Origin: Leptospira weilii serovar Ranarum str. ICFT
Lineage (GTDB): Bacteria > Spirochaetota > Leptospiria > Leptospirales > Leptospiraceae
DNA: 34,581 nucleotides
NCBI RefSeq assembly: GCF_000332415.1
Contig: NZ_AOHC02000048.1
Coordinates: 1-34,581 of the forward strand
Reading direction: 5' to 3'
This document shows, piece after piece, positions 17,949 to 34,581 of the stretch. The notes under the pieces are model-generated. The model saw nothing but the letters and a program-made list of their open reading frames with translations, ran no database searches and was not told the origin of the DNA. Both the position numbers and the translations under genes were made by a program. The first letter of the stretch is position 1. Each line of letters begins with the position of its first letter.

Positions 17949-18404
17949 CTAAAATTTCTCCGAAAGAAAAAGACGAACCTGAGTTTCGAGAGTCGTAGAA
18001 AAATCGATCGGATAAATTTCGTAATCCACTTCGAAGGCTCTTCGATTTTTTATTTCCGAATCGGACCAAACTTTCTGCCAGAGTTGAATTACGATCTCCG
18101 GACTTTTCCCTTTGGAAGAAATCAACTCCATATATTTTCCTTCCGGAAGTTGAACATTTTCAAAAGAATTGATTTCATCGGAAACGATTCCGATGAAATA
18201 AGAATATTCTCCGTTTTCATCGTTTTCGTAATCTTTGTAAACCGCGTAGATGGAATCTCCCTTGTTGTTTAGTTTCGGAAAAACTTCTTGGAAAAATCTT
18301 TCCCAGAGTTTTGGAATTTTTCCGTTCGCTCCCATTTCGTTTTCATTTTTTGTACGAGTTCCGATACCGATCAGATTCTTTTTAGACATTGAACTTTGTT
18401 TCAT
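17949..18404 (-). CDS. GyrI-like / AraC effector-binding domain protein
   Basis: The 151-residue cytoplasmic protein has the layout of a stand-alone GyrI-like (Cass2/AraC_E_bind) domain. The features are IPKLWERFFQEVFPKL, YAVYKDYENDENGEYSYFIGIV, then LPEGKYMELISSKGKSPEIVIQLWQKVW and EVDYEIYP. The Tyr, the Glu of EVDYEIYP and the Trp residues line the ligand pocket in this family, which binds small, often cationic or hydrophobic compounds and is elsewhere fused to AraC/MerR DNA-binding domains. There is no DNA-binding domain here, so it may sequester or sense a ligand. ATG 18404 has an AGAGAG site. It is transcribed alone, and its ligand cannot be predicted. Confidence 0.78.
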   Translation of the reverse strand: MKQSSMSKKNLIGIGTRTKNENEMGANGKIPKLWERFFQEVFPKLNNKGDSIYAVYKDYENDENGEYSYFIGIVSDEINSFENVQLPEGKYMELISSKGKSPEIVIQLWQKVWSDSEIKNRRAFEVDYEIYPIDFSTTLETQVRLFLSEKF

Positions 18405-18699
18405 AAATCTCTCTTGGTTCCTTTCACATGTATGAGAAGAATTCAGATTCTTTTTATAAAAAGATATGAATTCGGAGAATGTAAATGTTCAAATTCAATC
18501 GTCCATTACTAAAGGAATATCATTTTCCGATTTTTATCCGTATTTCCGAGCCTGTTCTAAGGTCACTTAGTTGACGGATCAAACTAAATACTTAGGTGTG
18601 TTTATAGCGGTTTAATATACAGAAGAATCGCTTATTCCTTAAGAGATGGAGGAGATCTATGTTTATTATGAAAGTAAAAATCGAGGAGGTGAGGGAAAT

Positions 18700-19362
<663 letters not shown>

Positions 19363-19380
19363 TATAGAATTTAAGAACGA

Positions 19381-19409
19381 AAGAATCGGAGTCTAACTCC
19401 GATTCTTTT
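19381..19409. terminator. Bidirectional rho-independent terminator between PAS-LuxR and msrA
   Basis: AAAGAATCGGAGT (19381-19393) and ACTCCGATTCTTT (19397-19409) form a perfect 13-bp stem with a 3-base loop, followed by TTTCGTTTT. On the other strand the stem starts with A-rich sequence, so it can terminate both convergent genes. It is the clearest terminator in the window. Confidence 0.88.
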
Positions 19410-19414
19410 TCGTT

Positions 19415-20008
19415 TTAATGTTTCCCCCAAATTTTTTCCAAATAAGCCTCCCTACCCGAACCTTTTCGATAGGATTGATAATGTTCCGGATTGGTTTTAT
19501 AATAATTTTGATGATATCCTTCCGCGGGATAAAAAGAAGTAAAAGGAACGATTTCAACCGAGATCGGCCCGGAAAATTTTCCGGACTTTTCGATCCGTTG
19601 TTTGGATTCTTCCGCGGCTTTTTTCTGAGTTTTATCGTGATAAAAAATTCCGGTTTTATACTGATTGCCTCGGTCCGCAAATTGTCCTCCGCTATCCGTC
19701 GGATCGATCTGTTTCCAAAAAACATTTAAGAGATCTACGTAACGAATTTTAGAAGGATCGAATTCGATCTGAACGCTCTCTCTATGACCCGTTTTTCCGC
19801 GGCCCACGTCTTCGTAAGTAGGATTGACTTCTTTGCCTCCCGAATAACCGGAAATGACGGAGATAACTCCGGGAAGGGATTCGAACGGGGCTTCCATACA
19901 CCAAAAACATCCGCCCGCAAAAGTGGCCTTTTCCGTTTTAGGATTTGCAATCAAAGTGGAAAAAAAGAATACGGCACAGACTAAAATCAAAATTCTAAAA
20001 TGGAACAT
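19415..20008 (-). CDS. msrA: Peptide-methionine (S)-S-oxide reductase, exported
   Basis: The 197-residue protein starts at ATG 20008. The catalytic motif GGCFWCMEAPFE places the active-site Cys at 34, followed by GYSGGKEVNPTYEDVGRGKTGHRESVQIEFDP and FWKQIDPTDSGGQFADRGNQY, all standard MsrA blocks. A second Cys at 37 lies in the same motif; there is no clear C-terminal resolving Cys. The first roughly 21 residues (FHFRILILVCAVFFFSTLIA) are a signal peptide, so the enzyme should repair oxidised methionine in envelope proteins rather than in the cytoplasm. It reduces the S-epimer of methionine sulfoxide. No MsrB domain or gene is adjacent. It is transcribed alone and ends at a shared terminator. 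Confidence 0.95.
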   Translation of the reverse strand: MFHFRILILVCAVFFFSTLIANPKTEKATFAGGCFWCMEAPFESLPGVISVISGYSGGKEVNPTYEDVGRGKTGHRESVQIEFDPSKIRYVDLLNVFWKQIDPTDSGGQFADRGNQYKTGIFYHDKTQKKAAEESKQRIEKSGKFSGPISVEIVPFTSFYPAEGYHQNYYKTNPEHYQSYRKGSGREAYLEKIWGKH

Positions 20009-20271
20009 ACGGTTCTCCCGAAAGAAAGGTTCGATTTCAAAATGGAACGGTTACAGAAGACGGACCGAATCCTTTCAATCGTTTTTTGCGGAGTGTTTTA
20101 AAACTTACGGCGAGTGCGGCGTTGCTGACTTTCATTTCGGAACCGGCGCCGATCTAAAATCGATCCGGATCGTCTCGATTTTCAAATTTTCGTTCATTCT
20201 AATATGATTTTCACTTCAAAAGAAAAAAATCCTATGTTTTCTTTTAAAGAATCTAATTTTAAGAACGTAAT

Positions 20272-21528
20272 ATGAAAATCGCAATCTTGGGAAGTGGAAT
20301 CGCGGGACTGAGCGCCTGTTGGTATTTGAGCAAGGAACACGATGTCGTTTTGATCGAACGTCATTCGCTTCCCGGAATGGACGCGCATGGAACGGACGTC
20401 GAGTTAAAAGACGGAATTTTTCGTTTCGACGTTCCTTTCCGGGCATTCAAACAAAATTATTATCCTTGTCTGATTGAGATGTACAACGAAGCGGGAATCG
20501 CATTCAGACCCGTGGATTATTCCTTTTCTTTAAACGAAAGGGACGGGTCCACTTACTTTCAATTCAGCACTTTCGGGTTCGGCGGAAATTTTTATCCGTT
20601 CGTTTCTCCCGTTTGTTTTAAGAGCGGGGAATCCAGAAAAATTTTTTCGGATACGATCCGTTTCTACGGTCAATCCGCGAGTCAATGGGAATCTCTCAAA
20701 GGCGAACAACTTACGATCTCGGGGTTCTTGCAAAAATTCGCATATTCAAAAGAGTTCCAAGATAAGTATCTGATTCCTATGTTCGCTACCATCAACACTT
20801 GCACTCTCAAAAGCGCTAAAAATTATCCGGCGGAAGCGGTGATCGGTTATCACGCGAAGGGTTTTAAGTTTCTTCGTTTTTTAACCGCCAGTCGAGGAAC
20901 CAGGGACATCACGAAAAGGCTTTCAATGGGAGCGAAGGAACTTAGATTAAAATCCAATCCGAGAAAGATCGAACAGAATGGTAAAAAAGTTTTTGTTTCC
21001 TTCGATAACGGAAAGGAGGAATTCGATCGAGTTGTGGTCGCGACGCCGGCCGATCGGGCGATTTCACTTCTTCCCGACGAGATGGCTCTGGAGAAAAAAC
21101 TTCTTTCCTCGTTTCGATACGAAGAATCGGAAATTTTGATGCACACCGATTCTTCCTTTATGCCCAATCAAAAAAGGCACTGGGCCCCTTTATGTTTTAC
21201 ACTTTCCCCGGAAACGGACAAACCTTCGGCCACGATTCGATTGAACAAGGTGCTTCCCGAAATCGGAAAGGCCGAAATTTTTCAAACCTGGAATCCTTTG
21301 GAAGAACCCAAACAGGGAACGCTGATTTCCCGTTCCCGATTTGAAAGGCCGATCATCGATCTGAAAAATCAAAAGACCGTCGAAGAATTGAAGGCCCTTC
21401 AGGAACAACCGGGAAGAAAAATCTGGTTTTGCGGTTCCTATGCAAGATACGGAATTCCACTTTTAGAGGCGGGCGTTTCCACATCCTTGGACGTAAAACG
21501 TTGGGTGGAAAATTCAATGCGTTCTTAA
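20272..21528 (+). CDS. FAD/NAD(P)-binding flavoprotein of the COG2907/amine-oxidase type
   Basis: The 418-residue protein has an N-terminal Rossmann dinucleotide motif GSGIAGLSACWYLS (GxGxxG at 7-12) and an acidic end of the second strand (VVLIERHSLPGMDAHGTDV). It then has YYPCLIEMYNEAGIAFRPVDYSFSL, which fits predicted NAD/FAD-dependent oxidoreductases of the COG2907 type. The C-terminal FAD block GSYARYGIPLLEAGVSTSLDV resembles the flavin-binding end of amine oxidase/desaturase-like enzymes. In other bacteria COG2907 genes cluster with cyclopropane-fatty-acid synthase-like methyltransferases; here a methyltransferase gene converges from the other side. A lipid-modifying role is therefore possible but inferred. 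The ribosome site is weak. Confidence 0.75.
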   Translation: MKIAILGSGIAGLSACWYLSKEHDVVLIERHSLPGMDAHGTDVELKDGIFRFDVPFRAFKQNYYPCLIEMYNEAGIAFRPVDYSFSLNERDGSTYFQFSTFGFGGNFYPFVSPVCFKSGESRKIFSDTIRFYGQSASQWESLKGEQLTISGFLQKFAYSKEFQDKYLIPMFATINTCTLKSAKNYPAEAVIGYHAKGFKFLRFLTASRGTRDITKRLSMGAKELRLKSNPRKIEQNGKKVFVSFDNGKEEFDRVVVATPADRAISLLPDEMALEKKLLSSFRYEESEILMHTDSSFMPNQKRHWAPLCFTLSPETDKPSATIRLNKVLPEIGKAEIFQTWNPLEEPKQGTLISRSRFERPIIDLKNQKTVEELKALQEQPGRKIWFCGSYARYGIPLLEAGVSTSLDVKRWVENSMRS

Positions 21529-21562
21529 CAACACGAGTTGAAATCCACAAAGAGGAAGCGAA

Positions 21563-21582
21563 TTCGGCCTTGGCTGGCCGAA
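21563..21582. terminator. GC-rich 7-bp hairpin between flavoprotein and methyltransferase genes
   Basis: TTCGGCC (21563-21569) and GGCCGAA (21576-21582) pair around TTGGCT, 35 bases after the flavoprotein stop and between convergent genes. It is not followed by a T-run, and the surrounding 21540-21650 sequence is GC-rich and repeat-like. Termination is likely but unproven. Confidence 0.45.
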
Positions 21583-21651
21583 CTTATCTCGCGCGGCTAG
21601 ATCGAGTTTCTTCATTGCGAGGTTACGGCGCGTATCAAAACGCAACCCACG

Positions 21652-23745
<2,094 letters not shown>

Positions 23746-23772
23746 AACGTAAAACGGCTTAAAACGAAAATC

Positions 23773-24372
23773 TTACTTTCTAACCTTTAGGATTCTTTCC
23801 AGGATTCCTCTTCTGAGAAGTCCTGGAGAATCTTCAAACGCTGCGGTATTCGTACTTCGCGCGTTTTCTATCGAATAGAATACGTCGGGTTCCACATTCT
23901 TGACGATCGTCATTGCCTGGCTGATTTTCTTCCTTTTTAAAACCGTAAAAACGATTTTTACCGGGCCGCGGCTTCCTAAACCGTTCATTGTTGTAACCCT
24001 ATATCCGGCTTCGGAAAGTTTATTTGCGATCTCCTCTCCGTTTCGGGGAGATATGATTCTCAAAAGAGAAAAGCCGATCGCCAGTTTTTCTTCGAGAATC
24101 ATTCCGATAAAAGTGCCGGTTGCAAATCCCCCGGCATAAGCGAGGTAACAAAGGACGTTGTTTAGATTTTTGATGACCTGGGTGATCACGATGACCCAGA
24201 GAAGAACTTCTAAAAATCCGAGAGAGGCCGCGATTGCCTTTTTTTCTCTGGTGAGAAGAATGACTCGGATCGTTCCGATCGATACGTCGGCGACTCGAGA
24301 GAAAAAGATAAAACAAGGGAGGAGAACGTAATCGAAGATAGGATTTCCGGGAGGAGGAAAACTCAGTTCCAT
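23773..24372 (-). CDS. UPF0316 membrane protein (DUF5698 + DUF2179)
   Basis: The protein has about 199 residues from ATG 24372; an upstream TTG at 24381 is an alternative. It has three membrane helices ([73 protein letters not shown]). A cytoplasmic DUF2179-type ACT-like domain follows ([47 protein letters not shown]). The conserved [12 protein letters not shown] and EEKLAIG motifs identify the UPF0316 group. The function of this family is not established. The last roughly 20 residues are basic. It ends convergently with the SET-domain gene, 27 bases away. Confidence 0.85.
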   Translation of the reverse strand: MELSFPPPGNPIFDYVLLPCFIFFSRVADVSIGTIRVILLTREKKAIAASLGFLEVLLWVIVITQVIKNLNNVLCYLAYAGGFATGTFIGMILEEKLAIGFSLLRIISPRNGEEIANKLSEAGYRVTTMNGLGSRGPVKIVFTVLKRKKISQAMTIVKNVEPDVFYSIENARSTNTAAFEDSPGLLRRGILERILKVRK

Positions 24373-24698
24373 ACCTAACAAGGATCTCTGAGGGAATGAT
24401 TCTCGTCGAGGAGAATTGGCGGCGTTCTACCGGAAGGATCGACTGAAAGTTTCCGTTTTGGTTTTCGGTTTCGGGGTCGAAAACGGATGAGTCTGCCCAA
24501 CCGCTTGATTTTTATTTGCGCGGGCCATTTCGGAATAATACTTAAAAAGTTAATACGAATTTGTATTTTTTATAATTATGAAATCATAATATTTGGGTCA
24601 TGGTTTGAAATCGGGAGAAGAGTTATGATTCGAGATCCGGAATTCGGAGATATGGTCCGAGGTCGTTAATTTGATGTCATATCCGTAAAACGGGTATA
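24373..24698. other. Intergenic region, AT-rich, no gene seen
   Basis: The 326 bases lie between the UPF0316 start and the stop of the Mce gene on the same strand. A 60-codon plus-strand frame (24487-24669) has no ribosome site and no recognisable sequence. The centre (24540-24620) is very AT-rich and could hold the UPF0316 promoter. I see no strong hairpin. Confidence 0.4.
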
Positions 24699-25499
24699 TT
24701 ATAATTTTTTGAAATAGTAGTTGTTTCCTACGTTTCCGATCAGCGTCGTTTTGCGATATAAATTGATCGAGAGTGGAATCGGAGCCGAACGTTCCAACTT
24801 GCGATATCCTTCCGTATAACGGCGCGCGTCGTTTCCGAAAATTCTCGCATCGGTAAGAAGTTCCAGCACGTTATCGTACGTTTCCGGAGAATTGATGATC
24901 CGCGGAATCGTTCCTCGATTTGATTTCAGCTTTTCCGAAATTTCGTAGAAATTATTGAAAGAGGTTCGTATATCTTCCCGGTTTTCTCGGATCACACCGG
25001 TGGACGCCGCGAAAAAATCTTCAAAGTAATCGGCGGAAGGTAGAAAGTCGGGAGGTCTTTGTTCTTCTTCCAAATACGTAGGTTGAAAAAAAACCGTGTC
25101 TTCTTTGTCGAAAGAACCCGGATCGATATCGATGGTTCTTCCCGAAAGAATGGTATTGGTTTGAAACGTGATCTTATAATTGTCCCAAAGTGTGATCGGT
25201 TCCTTGAGGCGAATGACGATTTCGATCGCCTTTGTCTGATCTTTGTTTAGAAATCTCTGATCTCCTACTTCTTCGATCGAAACCACGTCTAAACTTCGAA
25301 CGATCCCTCTTTCTACTCCCAAAATTCGAACCGGCGCTCCCGGATGAATTCCTTCCAAACGAGGATAGTAAATTTTCATGGTATAAGGATATTCATCCTT
25401 GGTTCCGGCTTTTTCAATCACGGAAATGTACATTCCCAAGGAAAATCCTAGGAAGAAGATAAGGCCCGTAAGAACTGCTACGTGTTTGGAAAGATTCAT
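24699..25499 (-). CDS. Mce/MlaD-family lipid-transport protein
   Basis: The protein has about 266 residues from ATG 25499. A longer frame begins at TTG 25598 but would translate an interspersed repeat copy, so it is unlikely. An N-terminal membrane anchor ([22 protein letters not shown]) precedes the Mce/MlaD domain ([34 protein letters not shown]), whose GxxxGapVrxxGvxxGxV pattern is diagnostic. A C-terminal helical region ([21 protein letters not shown]) follows. MlaD-type proteins form hexameric rings that bind phospholipid in the periplasm and work with an MlaE/F ABC transporter. No such transporter gene is in the window, so its partner is elsewhere. It is divergent from ftsQ. No good ribosome site is visible for 25499. 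Confidence 0.82.
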   Translation of the reverse strand: MNLSKHVAVLTGLIFFLGFSLGMYISVIEKAGTKDEYPYTMKIYYPRLEGIHPGAPVRILGVERGIVRSLDVVSIEEVGDQRFLNKDQTKAIEIVIRLKEPITLWDNYKITFQTNTILSGRTIDIDPGSFDKEDTVFFQPTYLEEEQRPPDFLPSADYFEDFFAASTGVIRENREDIRTSFNNFYEISEKLKSNRGTIPRIINSPETYDNVLELLTDARIFGNDARRYTEGYRKLERSAPIPLSINLYRKTTLIGNVGNNYYFKKL

Positions 25500-25573
25500 A
25501 AAACGAATGGGTTTATTATAGGATCGGATTTTATAAGGTGGCGGTTCCGACGCGACCTTCTTTTTTTTAAAAT

Positions 25574-25598
25574 GAGGAGTTCCCGCACACAAAAACAA
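25574..25598. repeat. Interspersed GGAGTTCCCGCAC repeat copy
   Basis: The reverse complement reads GTGCGGGAACTCC, the core of the repeat family found near 1129, 1605-1712, 32980 and 33974. It lies between the divergent Mce and ftsQ genes, about 80 bases before the ftsQ start. Confidence 0.5.
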
Positions 25599-25663
25599 GA
25601 TGGGGGCCGATTCAAAAATCCCGATATGAAAACTACGGAAGAAATTTCCCTGAAGAATTTATT

Positions 25664-27644
<1,981 letters not shown>

Positions 27645-27669
27645 CCGGTCCTCCAAAAGGAAAAACAAC

Positions 27670-28866
<1,197 letters not shown>

Positions 28867-28995
28867 ATCTTGTAGTTCGGCTCTTTTGATAAAGTCGTTC
28901 AGAAGCGGAAAGTTTAGAAAATTAGAATATACTTTTTTTATTCGTTGATTCAATTTCTATTTAGCGGTTTCGAAAAGTATCGTTGAAATATCTAC

Positions 28996-29340
<345 letters not shown>

Positions 29341-29355
29341 TTTCAAAGGAATCGA

Positions 29356-30424
<1,069 letters not shown>

Positions 30425-30594
30425 GGTAAAGTAACACCAATCCTATTTGATTTTGGGGGATAAGGGCTCATTTAAAATTCAAAAAGAATCATGTCAATAG
30501 ATTTTAGAATCGAGTTATCGGATTTGAAGAACCGGCCTTGTGTTTTCGATTTTTTGATTGTATCGAAGCTCCTCGCAAAAGAAACTGAGTTGTA

Positions 30595-32069
<1,475 letters not shown>

Positions 32070-32307
32070 TTAGGAATTAGGGCGGGCTGTAGGTCGTATT
32101 TCTCTCGGCGGATCGACGATTCTCTCCTCTGCGGAATTGTTTGTCGGAACAAATATCGACGGCGACGAAAAAGATTTGATTTTTTAAAACGGTTTTCTTA
32201 GAAAGGTCGTTCCTTTTTGAGATTACAAACTTCAAACGGAATCAAACCGGAAAGGCCGATCCTTGAAATCAAAACGAATAAGAATATTATAATTTTGGAA
32301 TTTTAAA

Positions 32308-32793
32308 ATGTATAGAATCGGAAACGGAATCGATTTTCATAAACTGGAAATCAATCCGAACAGGCCCTTGATCTTGGGCGGAATCGAATGCGAATCCGAG
32401 TTTGCACTCGTAGGACATTCGGATGCGGATATCATTTTGCACGCACTTTCCGACGCGATTCTCGGCGCGCTTGCCTTAGGAGATATCGGTCAATACTTTC
32501 CAGATACGGATCCGACGCTAAAAAACATAAACAGCAAGATCATTCTTTCCAAATGTCTCGATCTGATGAAAGAGAGAAATTTCGATCTTGTGAACGTGGA
32601 TTGCACCGTGATCGGAGAAAGGCCCAAGATCGCTCCCCTCAAAGAAAGAATTACAAAATCTTTAAGTAGTTTGCTGAATCTTCCCGCCGATTGTGTTTCC
32701 GTAAAAGCCACAACCACCGAAAAAATGGGTGCGTTAGGAAGACAGGAAGGAATCGGAGCTTTTTGTACGATTCTATTGGGAAAAAGATCTTAG
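32308..32793 (+). CDS. ispF: 2-C-methyl-D-erythritol 2,4-cyclodiphosphate synthase
   Basis: This 161-residue enzyme of the methylerythritol phosphate isoprenoid pathway converts CDP-methylerythritol 2-phosphate to the cyclic diphosphate. The N-terminal [11 protein letters not shown] holds the metal ligands D9 and H11, and H45 in [12 protein letters not shown] is the third. [34 protein letters not shown] and [20 protein letters not shown] complete the signature. Length is normal. The gene is separated from nadA by 238 bases with no terminator seen. ATG 32308 is preceded by an A/T-rich region with only a weak ribosome site. It is not fused to ispD. Confidence 0.97.
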   Translation: MYRIGNGIDFHKLEINPNRPLILGGIECESEFALVGHSDADIILHALSDAILGALALGDIGQYFPDTDPTLKNINSKIILSKCLDLMKERNFDLVNVDCTVIGERPKIAPLKERITKSLSSLLNLPADCVSVKATTTEKMGALGRQEGIGAFCTILLGKRS

Positions 32794-32969
32794 TGGTTTT
32801 TTACGGAGCGGATCCGTTTTATGAAGAAATCTTAATATAATATTTTTTGAACTAACTCGTTCCTTTTTAAAATGCCTAACGGCTTTTCGACTTAGGATTG
32901 TCAAGTAAAAGTCCGGAATCATTTGTTCCGACAAAGGATTACGAAAACAAACGGCTTGATGGATGACAT

Positions 32970-32997
32970 CCGGATTTGCTGGAGTTCCCGCATTGCG
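32970..32997. repeat. Interspersed GGAGTTCCCGCA repeat copy near the rimI-like gene end
   Basis: TGGAGTTCCCGCATTGCGAGCGGG includes the reverse complement of the GCGGGAACTCC core. It lies just past the 3' end of the minus-strand acetyltransferase gene, where CCCGC...GCGGG can also pair as a small hairpin that might help termination. Confidence 0.45.
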
Positions 32998-33003
32998 AGC
33001 GGG

Positions 33004-33453
33004 TTAGGGATCCGAAACGTCAAAACTGAAATTTTCGAAAACGTCGATTGCAGCTTTTTTATAAATCAACGCATCCGAGCCGTCTTCGTAATAATGTTTT
33101 CTTACATGAATTCTTTGAAAATCGCAGGATTCATACAAAGCAATTGCCGGAGAATTTGTAGAATCGACTTCCAGAAAAAAAGTTTTATCTTTTTCGGAAT
33201 TCAAAAGATATTCCAAAAGTTCTTTTCCCTTTCCTTTCCTCCTTTGACGGGAATAAACCGCGATCCGAAAGATTTCGATCTCGTCTCCTGAAACTTTGTA
33301 AAGGATGTAACAGAGATCGGCCGAACCGATTCCCGAAAACTCGTGAAGATGAGAATATAACATTTCTTTTGTCCAGGCGCGACTGCCGAAACAATTTTCT
33401 TCCAAGGCAAAAAGCCAATCCAGATCGGTTTTATTGAGAATTTTTATATTCAA
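33004..33453 (-). CDS. rimI: RimI-like GNAT N-acetyltransferase
   Basis: The 149-residue GNAT protein has the RimI layout: [16 protein letters not shown] (the acceptor-side AW motif), [36 protein letters not shown] (motif A, with the R/QxxGxG/A acetyl-CoA loop here as RQRRKGKGK) and [42 protein letters not shown] (motif B). RimI acetylates the N-terminus of ribosomal protein S18 and related substrates; the specificity here is inferred from similarity. The symbol is by family resemblance. ATG 33453 is the start. It is not next to tsaB or tsaD, with which rimI is often clustered. Confidence 0.82.
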   Translation of the reverse strand: MNIKILNKTDLDWLFALEENCFGSRAWTKEMLYSHLHEFSGIGSADLCYILYKVSGDEIEIFRIAVYSRQRRKGKGKELLEYLLNSEKDKTFFLEVDSTNSPAIALYESCDFQRIHVRKHYYEDGSDALIYKKAAIDVFENFSFDVSDP

Positions 33454-33592
33454 GGTCGGAACTCATTTTCATTTTTTGGTCAAATTATAGTTGCGGAAGT
33501 CCAATATTCAATCAAGATTCAAAACTCATCTTTCGGATAAAATGACCCATTTGGAAAATTTTACTCCGAAAGCTATGAATCAAGGAGTGAAT

Positions 33593-33940
<348 letters not shown>

Positions 33941-33973
33941 GTCTAAACGCGCTCCGACCGAATTTTCAAAACG

Positions 33974-33988
33974 TGGGAACTCCTGCGG
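33974..33988. repeat. Interspersed GTGGGAACTCCTGCG repeat copy
   Basis: This copy, preceded by AAAAC, closely matches the one at 1128-1143 (AAACGCGGGAACTCCTGCG). It forms the left part of the repeat mosaic that fills the gap up to the IS3 remnant. Confidence 0.5.
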
Positions 33989-33997
33989 AAAACCTGG

Positions 33998-34203
33998 GGG
34001 CGTTTCCAGTGGCTAGGAGTTAGGGGGGAAAGGGGAAAGCCTTCCCCTCGCTTCAGCCACTTCGTGTCTTTCGCTTCCCCTTCTCCGGGGGTTTTTACTG
34101 CAAGAAAGCCCGGACCCAGTTTTGTTGAAACACAATGAAACTTGCATATTCGGTAAATGCTCCTAACATCTAATCCCTAACCCCCTAGCCACTTGAAACG
34201 CCC
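33998..34203. repeat. Imperfect 29-bp inverted repeat bracketing a G/C-rich hairpin tract
   Basis: The left arm (33998-34026, GGGCGTTTCCAGTGGCTAG...) and the right arm (34175-34203, ...CTAGCCACTTGAAACGCCC) pair over about 29 bases with a few mismatches. Inside are AGGGGAA/TTCCCCT (34031-34048) and a further GGGG/CCCC set. No gene is present. It could be a degenerate mobile or repetitive element. Confidence 0.55.
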
Positions 34204-34318
34204 GGACCCAATCTCGCGATCCATAGCGAGCGAGATTGCCAACGAGTAGCAGCGCGTTGCTCCCAACGAAGTTGGGAAATCTTGTTGAAACACAAGGAAA
34301 CTTGCATACTCAGAAATG
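34106..34318. repeat. Direct-repeat pair: CCCGGACCCA ... TTGTTGAAACACAA ... GAAACTTGCATA
   Basis: Two copies of CCCGGACCCA followed by TTGTTGAAACACAA(T/G)GAAACTTGCATA are present. The first lies at about 34110-34149, and the second, expanded by about 60 bases of hairpin-rich sequence, at 34201-34308. The insert holds AATCTCGC/GCGAGATT (34210-34237) and CCCAAC-GAA-GTTGGG (34262-34276). Confidence 0.55.
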
Positions 34319-34581
34319 TAAAGTCCTAAAATCAGGTTGACAGAAATCATGATGCTCGATGAACGAATTCAGGAGTTAAAAAACCTAAATGTTGGTGAAG
34401 CCTAACATTGTTGAAAAGAAAAACGGCTTGATTGACGGCGACTATGGCTTCTTTAAAAGAAGCAAAAGAATTGAATACTAGGTGTCGTATTTAAGAGTTT
34501 TATTAACTCTTTCAGCGACAGCATTTTCATAACAATGATTTTCCTCAGTCATACTGATCCTGTGACCGGCGTTAAGTAAAA
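34317..34581 (-). mobile_element. IS3-family insertion sequence, 3' part (runs off window)
   Basis: A probable terminus begins with TGTAAAGTCCTAAAATCAGG at 34317. It has the TG start typical of IS3-family ends and lies 30 bases beyond the end of a minus-strand transposase frame. The rest of the element extends beyond the window. The exact boundary is an inference. Confidence 0.6.
34347..34581 (-). pseudogene. IS3-family transposase (OrfB), C-terminal part with a frameshift
   Basis: On the minus strand, 34581 to about 34481 reads [32 protein letters not shown] and then hits TAG at 34478-34480. This is the block around the last catalytic Glu of IS3-family DDE transposases (SMt..g.c.dNA.aE...LK.E). 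A second frame (about 34488 to 34347) continues with [45 protein letters not shown], which is the usual C-terminal end (yN..R.H..L...tP). The two halves are in different frames, so a single indel near 34480 has disabled the gene. IS3 elements use programmed frameshifting between OrfA and OrfB, but not here near the C-terminus. It is probably a decayed relative of leptospiral IS1500-type elements. Confidence 0.8.

Noticed and set aside
24487..24669. 60-codon frame in the 24.4-24.7 kb gap
   Set aside because: Lies in AT-rich non-coding DNA with no start signal and no motif.
25500..25598. 33-residue N-terminal extension of the Mce protein
   Set aside because: It would start at a TTG without a ribosome site and translate an interspersed repeat copy; the membrane anchor begins just after ATG 25499.
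32800..32820. Small palindromic sequence after ispF as a terminator
   Set aside because: The stem is only about 5 bp (ACGGA/TCCGT) without a convincing T-run.

Overview
The window looks like chromosome I of a pathogenic-clade Leptospira (spirochaete). The strongest marker is a near full-length LipL41 lipoprotein gene followed by its small partner lipoprotein gene lep. Other support comes from a DUF1577/PilZ-like protein typical of the genus, lipoprotein signal peptides with spirochaete-type lipoboxes, moderate-to-low GC with many AT-rich gaps, and short interspersed palindromic repeats. LipL41 differs at a number of positions from the L. interrogans sequence as I remember it, so another pathogenic species is likely; this comes from memory, not from a search.

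Layout. (1) 1-910: the 3' end of a probable transposase abuts a UvrD-type helicase gene that is cut off just after its Walker B motif. (2) 1.2-7.7 kb: a small OB-fold-like protein, a DedA membrane protein, a lipocalin-like CrtC/AttH relative, a DUF1577 protein, a one-pass membrane protein, and a SulP-STAS-carbonic anhydrase fusion for bicarbonate handling. (3) 7.7-17 kb: a metal-handling block. After a repeat-rich gap come a small Cys-containing protein, a TolC-type outer-membrane channel and a CzcA/CusA RND pump, apparently without a periplasmic adaptor. A secreted lipase follows on the other strand, then a CsoR copper sensor directly upstream of a CopA copper ATPase. (4) 17-24.4 kb: mostly single genes, namely a glutathione transferase, a GyrI-like effector-binding protein, a PAS-LuxR regulator, a secreted MsrA, a COG2907-like flavoprotein, a methyltransferase, a SET-domain protein and a UPF0316 membrane protein, with a possible miniature transposon at 22.9 kb. 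(5) 24.7-28.9 kb: an Mce/MlaD protein divergent from the division cluster ftsQ-ftsA-ftsZ. (6) 29-33.9 kb: lipL41-lep on the minus strand, a Cys-rich lipoprotein overlapping nadA, then ispF, a RimI-like acetyltransferase and a DoxX-like membrane protein. (7) 33.9-34.6 kb: a dense repeat mosaic running into a frameshifted IS3-family transposase remnant.

How the genes fit together. Copper and metal homeostasis (csoR-copA and the RND system) and envelope or redox stress (MsrA, GST, DoxX, DedA, lipase) stand out among the accessory functions, while ftsQAZ, nadA and ispF are core housekeeping. Several convergent pairs are separated by clear hairpin terminators. Both window edges consist of insertion-sequence material. 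I see no CRISPR array, no tRNA or rRNA gene and no prophage. The most interesting leads are the adaptor-less RND operon, the interspersed GTGGGAACTCC repeat family, the terminator hairpin lying in the 5' part of lep, the split PilZ motifs in the DUF1577 protein, the eukaryote-like SET protein and the TTA-flanked inverted-repeat element.
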